64,000 nucleotides of DNA from Rutstroemia sp. NJR-2017a BVV2 (Eukaryota > Ascomycota > Leotiomycetes > Helotiales > Rutstroemiaceae). The stretch covers positions 682,001 to 746,000 of the forward strand of contig NJPS01000034.1 in the NCBI GenBank assembly GCA_002946415.1. Reading direction: 5' to 3'. The notes below the pieces were generated by a model, which made no database searches, was not told the origin of the DNA, and saw only the letters and a list, made by a program, of their open reading frames with translations. The position numbers and the translations under genes are program-made. Below are positions 12,860-22,906 of the stretch, one piece after another (within the stretch, counting starts at the first letter, position 1; every line of letters starts with the position of its first letter).

Positions 12860-15800
12860 TTATCGACCTCCCCACGATCCCTTCGCAGAAGCAGGACGCT
12901 GCCCACTCGCTCGAGCCAAACACCCATAATGTACAACAGAACTATCAGGCAAGACAGCAATCACGCTGCTTCCCAGCCTCTTATGACAGACCCCGCACAC
13001 CCTTTCTTCACTGACGACTACCCGCCTACTTCGGCCTCCATGTCCACCTGGCAAGCCATCTCCGAGCAGAAGTGTTGCTTGTGCGCTAACCACCTCACTC
13101 TTCCGCAAGCCCGTCACAATCCGAGATTCGCTCACAATTGAGTTAGCCGCACGTATGCGCCCCCTGAAATAGGATTCCAATTCTGCTACAGGAAGTTTTT
13201 CTGGAATTAGGTCCAATGTCGACGAAGCAGGAAGACGAGACCCGTGCTTCGATAATAGGTCTAATGCCGGCGGCCAGTTTGGCTTATGTGGGGGAGGAGG
13301 CTTAAGATACAGTGCGAGGAGCGTATGATATATAGAGGGCAAAGCGTCATCTGGCTCTGATGTAGATGAGCGATGTGTCGGTATTGGTGATGCTGTGTTG
13401 GATTCTTGACTCAAATGAGTCCGGTTGCAGTACCTAAATGGATCAGCACACTGCTGCAGAATATCCTACAAATCATAGCTTACTCTTCTGCTTTCTCAAA
13501 GTCATGAATCTTGAAAACGTATATCTCAAGCGCCTGTTTATGCTGGCCCATATTGCTCAAAACAATGGCTTGCGCCTCGTAGAAATTGGCATCTAAAATA
13601 CTATCAGTGACATGGTCAATTGTCTGAGACGTAGAGCACATACCATCCCTAGGCAGTGCTGAGAAAGCTCTCCCAAGCGAGTAAACAGGAGAGTACTGTT
13701 TACTCGATCCGGTCCCACTTGATCGAAGGAATGAAAGCATTCGCTGCATAAGACCTTTCCAACTCTCGGAATCCCTATCCTGCCTTTTCTTTAGTTCTTC
13801 AATGTATGCGTCTGCCAGCCGATTGTGGAACTGTGGTGTGAGATCGTTCAGTTCATTAATCACATGCTCCAGATATCTGATCTCAAGGTTGACGTCAATT
13901 TTGTGCAGGAATTCAAGCACTCTTTCTCTTGGTAAAGTCTCTGCATTCTCGGTATCTGCCAAAAAGACTTCCATACCGACATCAGGGTCAGCTCGTAATG
14001 GCCACTCTGCGAACTCGAGGATTAGGTCAATCATCTCGGGAGGTAGATGCTGTAAATAGCCAACAGTTCTCTGCGGGCCACGTAGGGTTGGTGTCTCCTC
14101 GCTTTCTTCTTCGCCAGTACCAAACTTCTTCAGCAGCTCTAGTGCAGGGCGATGAAGCTTCTTGCCATGGAAGAAATCTACCAAATCGTTATACCTGCCT
14201 GTCTCAAGCAGTTTCTCATTGACAACATCCGGATCACAGAAGTTCGGTAATCGAAAGAGTGCTCCAGCTAAACTAGGCATAGACAACATATAGGACCGGA
14301 AGAGTGTAGTATCCACCAATTTTGCTGTCTCCAACAACTTTTGTTCCCGGTCTTTTTCAGCTTCAGCCTCAGACTCTGGGCGCACGAGCAAGGATCCAAA
14401 GGTTGGATCCGCTGCAGCGTCGTGCCCGTTTTGCGGTTGCGGGATGAGCTTGCCCGTTTCAGCATCAAGAAACTTCTTCATTCTCGTTCGTGTGTCGACG
14501 AGGAACGAGTTTAGCTCTTTAGCAGCTGCTGTCAAATCCTTGCCTTCGAGCGGCTTGTCCTCGTTTACAGACGCCTTGATACTCGCATTATCATTGTCTG
14601 GACTCTCATTCCTTATGAAAGATCGGATTGATGCTGTATCAGAGGTCGACTTTTGATGCTTCGAGATAAGCTTATTCACGATGGCAGGTTTCGGTGACCC
14701 TACTTCTTCTGCTTTCGAGTCCGAGTCACTGTTTGAGCCGCCATTGACTTCTTCATTATCTGTCTGAGAGTCTGCATTCTTCTCCTCGACCATTGACAAA
14801 TCCCCTGCAATTGCTCTGGGATATAGCTTGATAACTTGCTCAGGGGGTGCTTGGATAGCAATGAATATATCAATTGCCGCACGATACTTTCGCTGATCGA
14901 ATAGAATTTGGGCTTTTTGAATCTGCTGATCAAAGTATAGCTTTCCCCTGAGAGACTCCACTTGTCCAACTCGCTCAGCCTTGTTGTGCAGTAAGGCATC
15001 TTCCAACATATTCAGTATGCTCAAAGCTTCGTCATATCGACCTTTCTCGACAAGTTCGTCGATTTGTGTGTCGTAGTCCGTGGCAGCCATCCGCCATATA
15101 CATCGCTCACTAGCTACATGAAATCCCTTTCCGGCGTGTGCTAGACTGACGGTTGGAGGGAAATGTAGCTGGTTAGCATTTGGTAGCGAGATTGACTGTA
15201 AGAGCGACAAAGTATCAGGATTTCTGATTTCTAGTGAGCCTTTCGATGGCGAATGTAGCGTGATAATATATGGATATGAATATCCTATTGCCTCTGGAGC
15301 TGCCTGCCAGGGGATTTGCCTCTTTTCCAGTGGCTTTCCTTCCGAGGTTATGAATAGGGAGTTGATGTCTTTGGCTAGTAGGATTTCGCCATCTGAAAGC
15401 TTGGTTGCCAGTGGCTTCGGTATATACCCTCCTAATCCCATGTATCCCATACTCGCTGAACCCATACCTCCAAATCGCCCGCCTTGGTTGGTTGTTGCGC
15501 TTCCAATAGCTCCCGGGCCAACGATATCCTCAACTTCCTGGCTTATAACATCCACAAGAACATAACCTGAATTCATGCCGCATATTATCTTAGTTGCTGA
15601 CGCCCATGTCAACGTCCGAATCGACTCCGCAAGGGTGATCTCGGTCGTTTCAGACGATAACTCGAATTCGTGCCACGTCCATAACAGCAGTCTTCGTTTT
15701 ACAGCCACCGCTAGCCTGGCTATGATCTCTGGTATACCCGTAGCTGCATCCTTTACTACGTTGGAAGTTACAGCAAAAGTCGACGCATTCTTCGTTTTCG

Positions 15801-16227
15801 TTAACTGCTCCTGGAGCGAGTAGGATTGCAGGTCGTGTATAGAGACATAGTAGTTCGATAGCGATATTAGGATGTTGGCTTCCTTTATGATCGCGAGTTG
15901 TTCTATAGCCCGCGGAGAGAACTTTTCTAGCTCTCGTAACAGCTCCACAGGTTTGATGTTTGCCGGCGAGTTCGACTTCGGGCTGTCCGCCGTGTTGTCC
16001 AGCTTCGCTTTTCCATTTTCTTTCCTTGTATCGTCTGCAAGCTCGTTGACTTGGTATACCTTCAAACTTCCAGTACTGAGACCAACCAGTAATCGATTCC
16101 CTAGAATATGTCAGTAAGCCCTCGCTGCACAAGTGCAAGCCATACCGAAAGCAACTATAGATTCGATCTTGTACTTGTCTCGCTGGCGGAGCTCAAGGAT
16201 GGGCCGAGCTGTGAAAGCGGAAAGCAT
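12860..16227 (-). CDS. VPS39: HOPS/TRAPP-type vacuolar tethering protein Vps39/Vam6
   Basis: Four exons (16227-16146, 16100-13644, 13592-13484, 13433-12860; introns 45-51 nt) give 1,073 aa. The short first exon encodes the start MLSAFTARPILELRQRDKYK, the beginning of the N-terminal CNH/citron-type beta-propeller, which continues to about residue 320. A clathrin-repeat-like alpha solenoid follows (YDEALSILNMLEDALLHNKAE, RKYRAAIDIFIAIQAPPEQVI, RYNDLVDFFHGKKLHRPALELL). The Vps39_1 core MGQHKQALEIYVFKIHDFEK leads to YCNRTH, and the C-terminal Vps39_2 zinc-binding end has CGVCHKRLGSSVIAV and VVHYGCL. Vps39 binds Rab7/Ypt7 and tethers vacuole/late-endosome membranes within HOPS, and in yeast also joins vacuole-mitochondrion contacts (vCLAMP). 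Confidence 0.92.
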
Positions 16228-17526
16228 GGCGGTAGCTTGCCAGCTTCAAATAAAATAGAAAAAACTGGTTGATACCCCAATCATGGATGCTTAGAACATC
16301 TCATTTTCAGATCCAAATCGGGCGGTGAACCGTTGCATCCGTTGGCGCATGTAGCTTTTTGTTTTCATGTTGCACTGTACCTCTTCGACCTCACACAAAT
16401 GACGATGCACGGGCCCGAGCTTCTACATTACCGACGAAGTCCCACCTTGCAGCAACAACTCCACGAACGAGTTCGCAAGTCTCTGCTGGTGTAGCTTGTT
16501 CCCCGCGCTACCCTCAACATGTGGGATGAAAGTCAGTAGATTCATGGATTTACAGCATTACAAGCTCAAGTGAACAAGGATCAACCATAAGTCTACGACA
16601 GACAGGCTCACAATAGCCAGCTGACTAGTTCCGGGAGAAGTTGCCCTACTCGTCCATAAGAAAGCAGAGCGCTCTGGACGCGATTACACTTCCAACACAC
16701 TTGCAGTAAGAAGGCTTCTGCTGGTCGCGTGATATGACATTCAGGTATCCCACGGCATCACCGTTGCGGGCCTGGATATCCTTCCAGTAGGCAAATTCAC
16801 AAAGACACCGAACTATTTACAGCCCTTTGCCGGTTTTGATTTTGCCTTGGCGTACGCTTCATGGGGACTTGAATTATGAGGGGATATATCGATATTGTGC
16901 AGCGAAGATGGCGGAGATGAGCTTTGGATAACGGCCCATGGGTTTGTAGAATCGTGTCGGTCCTGGGTCGCTCTGGAGACACCGGGATGTTTAGGACAGT
17001 TTATCATTCAACTTCGATTAAAGTGGTGAGGTAAAGATGGGCATACTTCGAGAATCATCGACGAGAATCATATATGGCCAGTGAGGATTTATTCACAAAA
17101 TATAATACTAAGACTGGTGAGTAACGGCAGTCAGTCAACATGCTTCTGTCCAGTCTCTCATTGAAGTTTGTGCCCTCACAACCGAAAAAATCTAGACATC
17201 AGAAATCGAAGCAGCTTTGCAGTCGACTCCTGAGCAAAGTCCACTTCTCATTCACTATAAGACACGCCAAAAATAAGATATCGTGCTTGAAAGGATACTT
17301 GTTGCCTGATAATCCAGGCACTAACTGTGCACCTTAACTTTTGAAGATTCGTCCCAGAATGCTAAAATTGGCGACGATCAACGAGCTCATGAATTGAACG
17401 GATCAACCCGCGTGTGTGATATACTGGGAAGACAACATCTACAGGCCAGCAGTAGCCGATTCATTCCTTTGACAGCGCGGAGGTCTAAATTTTGGGGTCT
17501 GCCCAAACAGTACCCCCTCCTCCACC
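16228..17526. promoter_or_regulatory. Divergent intergenic region, VPS39 (-) / bL28m (+)
   Basis: 1.3 kb with no recognisable gene; small frames at 16797-17007 (-) and 17140-17337 (+) have no homology I can see. It contains both promoters. Confidence 0.45.
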
Positions 17527-18216
17527 ATGCCTTTCCTACCAACCCTCCACCCCTCCCTCTCCTTCACCCGAAGCTTCACATGCACTGCGCGGACTCTTGC
17601 CAAATCTACGAAGCAGCGACTAGCACACGAACACAGCGCGATACCTCCATATCCTTATGGCTCCTCCCAATTCTACAAACAATCCAATTTCGGTCTTTAT
17701 GGTCTACAAAAAATTCGTTTCGGAAACAAAGTTTCAGAGAAAAACGAGATCAAGACTAGAAGACACTGGCGACCGAACGTTCAGAGAAAGAAGCTGTATA
17801 GCCCGAGCTTGGGAAGGTACATCAGATTGAGGATTACGGCTAAAGTGCTGAGGACGGTAGACAAGTCTGGGGGATTGGACGAATATTTACTCGGAGAGAA
17901 GGCGCAAAGAATTAAGGAATTGGGAATGGGAGGATGGAAGCTACGGTGGAGAATCATGCAAACAGATATGGTGAAGGAGAGATTCAGACAGCAGAGGGCG
18001 CAGTTGGGGTTGGAGGAGAGGGACGAGGTATATTACGGCTCAAAGGGCAATATAATAACTAAGGAGGAGGTCATGGAGGAGGTTAGGAGATATGATCGAG
18101 AGCTCGCGAAAGAGGCCGAAATTGATATTGGTGAGGAAGCGGAAGCAGAAGCAGCGTCTGGTGGAGATGGATTCATGGCGGAAGAGCCAGCAAAAGAAAA
18201 CAAGGTTGTAGTATAG
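17527..18216 (+). CDS. MRPL24: Mitochondrial large-subunit ribosomal protein bL28m (MRPL24-type)
   Basis: Single-exon 229-aa protein. The N-terminus is a basic, Ser/Thr-rich mitochondrial presequence. The ribosomal L28 fold follows: GLYGLQKIRFGNKVSEKNEI, then KTRRHWRPNVQRKKLYSPSL, GRYIRLRITAKVLRTVDK and GGLDEYLL, the usual fungal bL28m order. The C-terminal extension (about residues 135-229) is charged, helical and Glu/Ala-rich, as in yeast Mrpl24. It is a structural protein of the mitochondrial 54S subunit. Two Met codons lie upstream in other frames; this start immediately precedes the targeting sequence. Confidence 0.88.
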   Translation: MPFLPTLHPSLSFTRSFTCTARTLAKSTKQRLAHEHSAIPPYPYGSSQFYKQSNFGLYGLQKIRFGNKVSEKNEIKTRRHWRPNVQRKKLYSPSLGRYIRLRITAKVLRTVDKSGGLDEYLLGEKAQRIKELGMGGWKLRWRIMQTDMVKERFRQQRAQLGLEERDEVYYGSKGNIITKEEVMEEVRRYDRELAKEAEIDIGEEAEAEAASGGDGFMAEEPAKENKVVV

Positions 18217-18788
18217 CCGCAAAAGCTGGTGTAAAAATATGTATCAATATCTGCCTGTATAAGTGTATACATGGCACATTGGCTTCAATGGGTGTGGTTT
18301 TACTCCGGCTGCTATTTGATATGTTCATTTTTGCTGGTGAAATTCTCGATTTCATTTCGTGTTCCAATCACGATTTGACCTTCCAATGATGCCCTTAATT
18401 CTGCTTGGCTACAACAGCCAAGTCCATGCAAGTGCATGGAGCTATTCCTTCGGATTTCTGATTTACATACATTGTTGAGTCACTCCTACCAAAAATCACA
18501 TTTGATACAGGCCCTAGCTTGGGGATCTGGAAACAATCACCTATGGTGAAGACTACAAGCTGTCACATCTGTGTCACAATGAGTTGACTCATCCTTCGAA
18601 TTGCCTAATGTGGAAATGGACGGCCAATGATTTTGCCACCTCAAGAGTCATATGAACATGTGATTCTCTTGCAGCAGGATGGTATGAGGACATAAAGCAC
18701 GGGGTTTTGGAGGATTTTCCATATTGCAACATCCTCTCCTTAAGTCTCTATCCTTTAAAGCTCCATTCCAACTAAGACTCACTTCGTC
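18217..18788. other. Intergenic with a pair of adjoining perfect hairpins
   Basis: The bL28m 3' UTR and the promoter of the SIMPL gene. The only structure seen is two back-to-back inverted repeats at 18404-18440. Confidence 0.55.
18404..18440. other. Two contiguous perfect inverted repeats (stem-loops)
   Basis: CTTGGCT-(5)-AGCCAAG at 18404-18422 is followed at once by TCCATGCA-(2)-TGCATGGA at 18423-18440. Both stems are perfect (7 and 8 bp). They lie about 190 bases after the bL28m stop. Confidence 0.75.
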
Positions 18789-19508
18789 ATGAATCCCCCA
18801 CCACTTGAGATTCACATCCAGGGCTCCTCGTTGATCCAGTGCCCCGCTGAGCGCGGCACCTTAATTATTGCTGTTAACTCCCAAAGTACCTCTCAGGTGA
18901 CTGTTTCCAATCAAGTCATACAAACATCCAACAGCCTTCAGGCACTATTCAAAGGTCTTTCTACTTTTGACAATTCTCAGGAGTCTGATGACTCTTCAAA
19001 GGAAGAACCTCCTGTCACTGGTTTCACGATGACCAACCTCCGCACTCGTTCCTGGGAACCAGAGGGTAGAGATGGGAATAAACTCGAACGAATATATGAA
19101 GCCTCTTCTCATTTTGAAGCTACTTTCCGGAACTTCGATAAGCTGGCAGAGATAGCAAATACTCTCTTCACCACGCCACATATGGAAATACGCACAACCA
19201 CTTGGTCGCTAACTGACGAGACCAAGAGAGCTACCAGAGTCTTAGGCCGTGAAAAGGCACTGAAGGATGCGATTGCCAAAGCAGAGGACTATGCGAGAGT
19301 TCTAGGAAGGCAGGTGGTGGCTACTGAAGTCAGAGACAATGGAACGAATTTGAAGAATCTCCCACCCAGAAGCGGGTTCGCAGCTATGGTGCCTAAAAAG
19401 AGGTTCGGGGAATCGGAGCAAAAGCTTGTTCTAGATGGGTTGGTCTTGGAACCCCAGGAGGTGGAGATTCGTGGTCGGGTGCAGGTTAGGTTTGTTAGTG
19501 TGGATTGA
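18789..19508 (+). CDS. SIMPL-domain (DUF541) protein
   Basis: Single-exon 239-aa protein without signal peptide or membrane segment. It has the SIMPL/DUF541 layout: an N-terminal strand (LEIHIQGSSLIQCPAERGTL) and a helix with SNSLQALFKGL. Middle strands follow (RIYEASSHFEATFRNFDKLA), then the diagnostic helix GREKALKDAIAKAEDYARVL. SIMPL proteins form ring-like oligomers; fungal members have no established function. It is convergent with the UstYa gene (355 bases between stops). Bacterial relatives are usually periplasmic, so a soluble fungal version is mildly unusual, but it has counterparts in other fungi to my knowledge. Confidence 0.78.
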   Translation: MNPPPLEIHIQGSSLIQCPAERGTLIIAVNSQSTSQVTVSNQVIQTSNSLQALFKGLSTFDNSQESDDSSKEEPPVTGFTMTNLRTRSWEPEGRDGNKLERIYEASSHFEATFRNFDKLAEIANTLFTTPHMEIRTTTWSLTDETKRATRVLGREKALKDAIAKAEDYARVLGRQVVATEVRDNGTNLKNLPPRSGFAAMVPKKRFGESEQKLVLDGLVLEPQEVEIRGRVQVRFVSVD

Positions 19509-19863
19509 GATTAAGGGAACTGGCCTTGATAAGATGTATGAACAATTTGGGGTTATCAGTCACTACACGAGGAATGCGCTCTAGAGGATGTTATGCGACT
19601 AGTCATATTTAACGGTTCTAAGAAATGGTTCTATCTTGAATAGCAACTTTCCACCACGAGGGGTATTATTTGTTGCAAATTATTTTGGTTTTCAGGCTTC
19701 AAGGGCTCCCGATTCTGAAGCTCCAATTTCATTACCTCAAGCGGCCATATTGTGATGGTCATGGCTTAGCGCTTTATCGGCTCCTCGAATAACACCCAGT
19801 TGACTTCCTTCCCCATCAGGATATGCCGGTCCTGCTTTTTTGTTAGGTTTCATCTATCCAGGC
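19509..19863. other. Short convergent intergenic region
   Basis: 355 bases between the stops of the SIMPL (+) and UstYa (-) genes. It probably holds both 3' UTRs. Nothing else seen. Confidence 0.5.
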
Positions 19864-20929
19864 TTATATTTGCGTACCTTTACCAGGGTGAACAAGCCAA
19901 CCTGGTTTCATCATGTCCACTGATCTTTCTCTACTCCACTTTTCCAGTCTGTCCCAATTGATGCACTGATGGGGAGTCTGGTGGTTAACAGGCATCAGAC
20001 TTTCTTCCGACCATTCATACGTTACAATTCCTATATCACCATGGCACATGGCAGCTTGCCGAAGGAAATCTAGACAGTGTTCTACAAGATTGTCATTAGT
20101 CATAAACAGGAGACCATAGCCAATTGGACATACCGTTGTGTATACGGTTGATCTCGCTTTGCTTCTCTGTCAAATTTGCCCAATATACCTCAGGGTAGCT
20201 ATACGAATATAGGCGTTTCTCGAAGGAAGTTAGCATGAGGGCGGCTTCAAAGACTGCTCCAAGAACGTACAATACAATGGAGCTCATGGAAGACATTGAG
20301 TGAGCCGATATATTTGTCGCTACCTGGGACTTTCACACCTGTGTCCTCACGACCATAACGACGCATGACCTCAGGCTCCAGCATGATGTTGTAAGCTTTA
20401 TGGTGTCAGTTTCGCTTTCTGGAACGCGAAGGGAATTTCTACCACAGACCGGTGAGCAGCTCATGCCAGTTATTATCAATCTCGGGTCGAGGATATCCTG
20501 AAAATGGACCATGCGCTGTATTGGTTTCGTTGTATGCTTGCTCTTGCCATATTATTGCGCTGTAAGCAGGAGCTACTTCGGTCTCAGTTCATTGTTCTTA
20601 CATCATTAGTCATTTGGTGGAAGACTGGACTTCTTACAATGAATAATGTCAGGTCCTTTAATTACTCGATCATGGAAGTGTCTGTTTAAGAGGAGGATGG
20701 ATATGATATAGAAAACGAACACGGCGCCGTTGAGAAGTATTAGTCGTGAATGTTTGCTGTAGTATGATCTATCTTGCCGCAACAGTTGTATCTCCTTTTC
20801 TAGAAGGGTGTTGTCTGACGACATGCCGTCGTCGGAATCAGAGGACCTCTCTTCGGATTGATCTTGTACTGATCGATATTTCTCGAGACTCTCAGACGCC
20901 CATGTCTTCTTAAAGAATGAAAATGACAT
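19864..20929 (-). CDS. UstYa family (DUF3328) oxidase, probable RiPP-cyclising enzyme
   Basis: Five exons (20929-20638, 20572-20450, 20395-20271, 20218-20134, 20081-19864) join in phase to 280 aa; the introns are 52-65 nt. A ~60-residue cytosolic, acidic N-terminus precedes one membrane anchor (about 62-82, LILLNGAVFVFYIISILLLN). The luminal domain carries both family signatures, HxxHC at 175-179 (HELHC) and HxxHC at 207-211 (HNEHC), then LRQAAMCHGDIGIVTYEW and HQCINWDRLEKW. UstYa proteins are copper-dependent oxidases that install macrocyclising C-O/C-C/C-N cross-links, often at Tyr, in dikaritin RiPPs, and also act in other pathways. It sits divergently ~2 kb from a KR-repeat precursor, which points to peptide cyclisation. 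The exon 2 donor (GTCTGT) is the least certain junction. Confidence 0.87.
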
Positions 20930-22906
20930 AATGGTCCGAATCTCAAAAATGGTTTGAAATTAAGAGATGAAATGGAAGACTTCAAACATCGTGGCAGAAG
21001 GAGGCAGGAGACTTTTGAAGGATAAGTCAATCCGGAACCTCTCCTTGCGATTTCGATGGCTGCCTCACGAGACCATAACAAAACATTGTTTTGGCTATGG
21101 CACGCCATACGCAGTGTGCATCTTCTAATCAAGGCATATCAACGTCGTTTAAGGATTGCGTGCTCATGAAGCTCATGATACAAGGCATCAGCTACGGCTG
21201 AGAAGCCCTAAGTGCGACACTGGCCAGAGTACGCAAACGAAGCATGCTGTGTAACTTGACCTGCATGTAGTCGAATCCCGCGATCGGTCTTGTTAATTGG
21301 TCTTGAATTTTTTATCAGCATGCAAGCTTGTGGTATACAAACACATGTGGTATTTTCCGAACCATTTCTCACCACACTTATAGGTTACGGAAAGCAGCCC
21401 TCAAACGCCTTTGGCCGTTGGTTTCAGCTGAAGGGTGCCAAGATCTAGTATACCGGCCGACGTGGCAACGTACGGCTACATCCGAACCTTAATTGGACAT
21501 CTGGAGATGTCTTGCAGCATCATGCTCACGAACTCCGGAACGCCTTTGGGCCGTATACATAAAATGATATCCAACCAGATGGTTTAATCCTCGATCTCTT
21601 CATGATATGATTTTGGCACAAGTTGACCACCCATCGAGGTGATGTAGCGGGAAACTACTTTCAACTCAGATATGGATATTCACCGCTCATTCCAAGAGCT
21701 TTGGCCGATAGATGATGTTGCATTCAATAAGTATATTGAAGTTGAGATAGGCTGAAAGTTTTTGCCGGAATCTACATGCAGGGAAATCGACGGAGTCTAA
21801 TCACATATTGGAGGCATACCTGAGGAACTCAATGAAGGGTAGTATTACGAGGGACTGTCGAAGGTCACATGCACAACGTCTTCTACAAGAATGTAACGTC
21901 GTCTATCCACTCCGAACTCCATTCATCTTAACATACTAAGGGTAGAGTGTATAGCATATATGTTTGTTGTTTGTTGGTATGCTGGCGCCTAGGAATATGC
22001 AAACGGTGCTGCCATAGTTGGCGTCTGGTACAAGGTTGAGTCCGGTATCTGCACATGATACCATTTACTTGGCCGACTTTCTTCGAAGCAACACGGTTCT
22101 TATGCTCTTAATTCTGCCATCTGGCTTGAACCGACAACGAGATGAGGTCTTTGGCGTCTAGAGTTGTATCTTGGAGTCAAGCTCATGGTCGTCGGCCGAG
22201 AGGATTTAGGTCCGTCGATGCCTTGAATAACGTCCGCCAAGGTCATTGAAACTCAAGGGTCTATGCAATGAAACTTTGTAAAGCCTCATGATTTTTCTAT
22301 TGCACAGCCAAGAACGTGCACACTGCTTCCTGAGCATGTAAGACTTCGTCGCCAACGGCCGTAAGGAGTTGCAAATCCATCAATGAGAGCTATTGTTGAT
22401 GACGAAAACGTTGAAGGGACTGTCATTTCCGACACTTTGCATATGTTATGCAACAGCAATGTCATGTCGTCGGTGGTTCAATGGCAGTTGTTTACAGAAG
22501 AGTCCAACGCGCTGGCCGATGTATCAATTTTGGCTGATGTGAAGCCTGCCACCTTCTCTCCTGCCTTGGACAACCAATCCAAGTTGAAAGATGTTACCCT
22601 ACTCTCGATTTTCCAGATCAGGACAGATGAACTCTCCGCATCTCGACGTCGTATGAACAGCCGGAGGACTTCAAATCACTTTGCTGCTACTCCCCCGTCC
22701 GAAGTGTATCTGGGCTGGCTAAGTGCGGATGAAGTGATGAAGGTCTTCTAAAGAAGACAAATATAAGAATGAGAAGATCTCCAGTCCAAACTCTCAACAT
22801 CATCAAAGCATCCTCAAGTACTTCACATCCTACACTTGCATCTTCAGACCTTCAGATAGCATTTCAAATTCGAAATCAACACAACTTCACGATCATCATC
22901 TTCACA
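20930..22906. promoter_or_regulatory. Divergent region between the UstYa gene (-) and the peptide precursor (+)
   Basis: About 2 kb that must contain the promoters of both putative cluster genes. The only sizeable open frame is 22383-22751 (+, 122 codons, no recognisable domain), listed separately. No transposon ends or transcription-factor gene seen. Confidence 0.5.
22383..22751 (+). CDS. Doubtful small ORF, unknown
   Basis: A 122-codon frame just upstream of the repeat precursor. I recognise no domain, signal peptide or membrane segment, and composition is ordinary. It ends about 155 bases before the precursor start, so it could be part of that transcript's leader or simply chance. Listed only because it is the longest frame in a 2-kb gap inside the putative cluster. 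Confidence 0.15.
   Translation: MRAIVDDENVEGTVISDTLHMLCNSNVMSSVVQWQLFTEESNALADVSILADVKPATFSPALDNQSKLKDVTLLSIFQIRTDELSASRRRMNSRRTSNHFAATPPSEVYLGWLSADEVMKVF

Noticed and set aside
21240..21310. TCGAATCCCG resembling a tRNA B-box
   Set aside because: No cloverleaf or A-box at the right distance could be drawn.
22769..22906. Upstream in-frame extension of the precursor
   Set aside because: It would place 46 residues before a textbook signal peptide; the Met at 22907 has a good start context.
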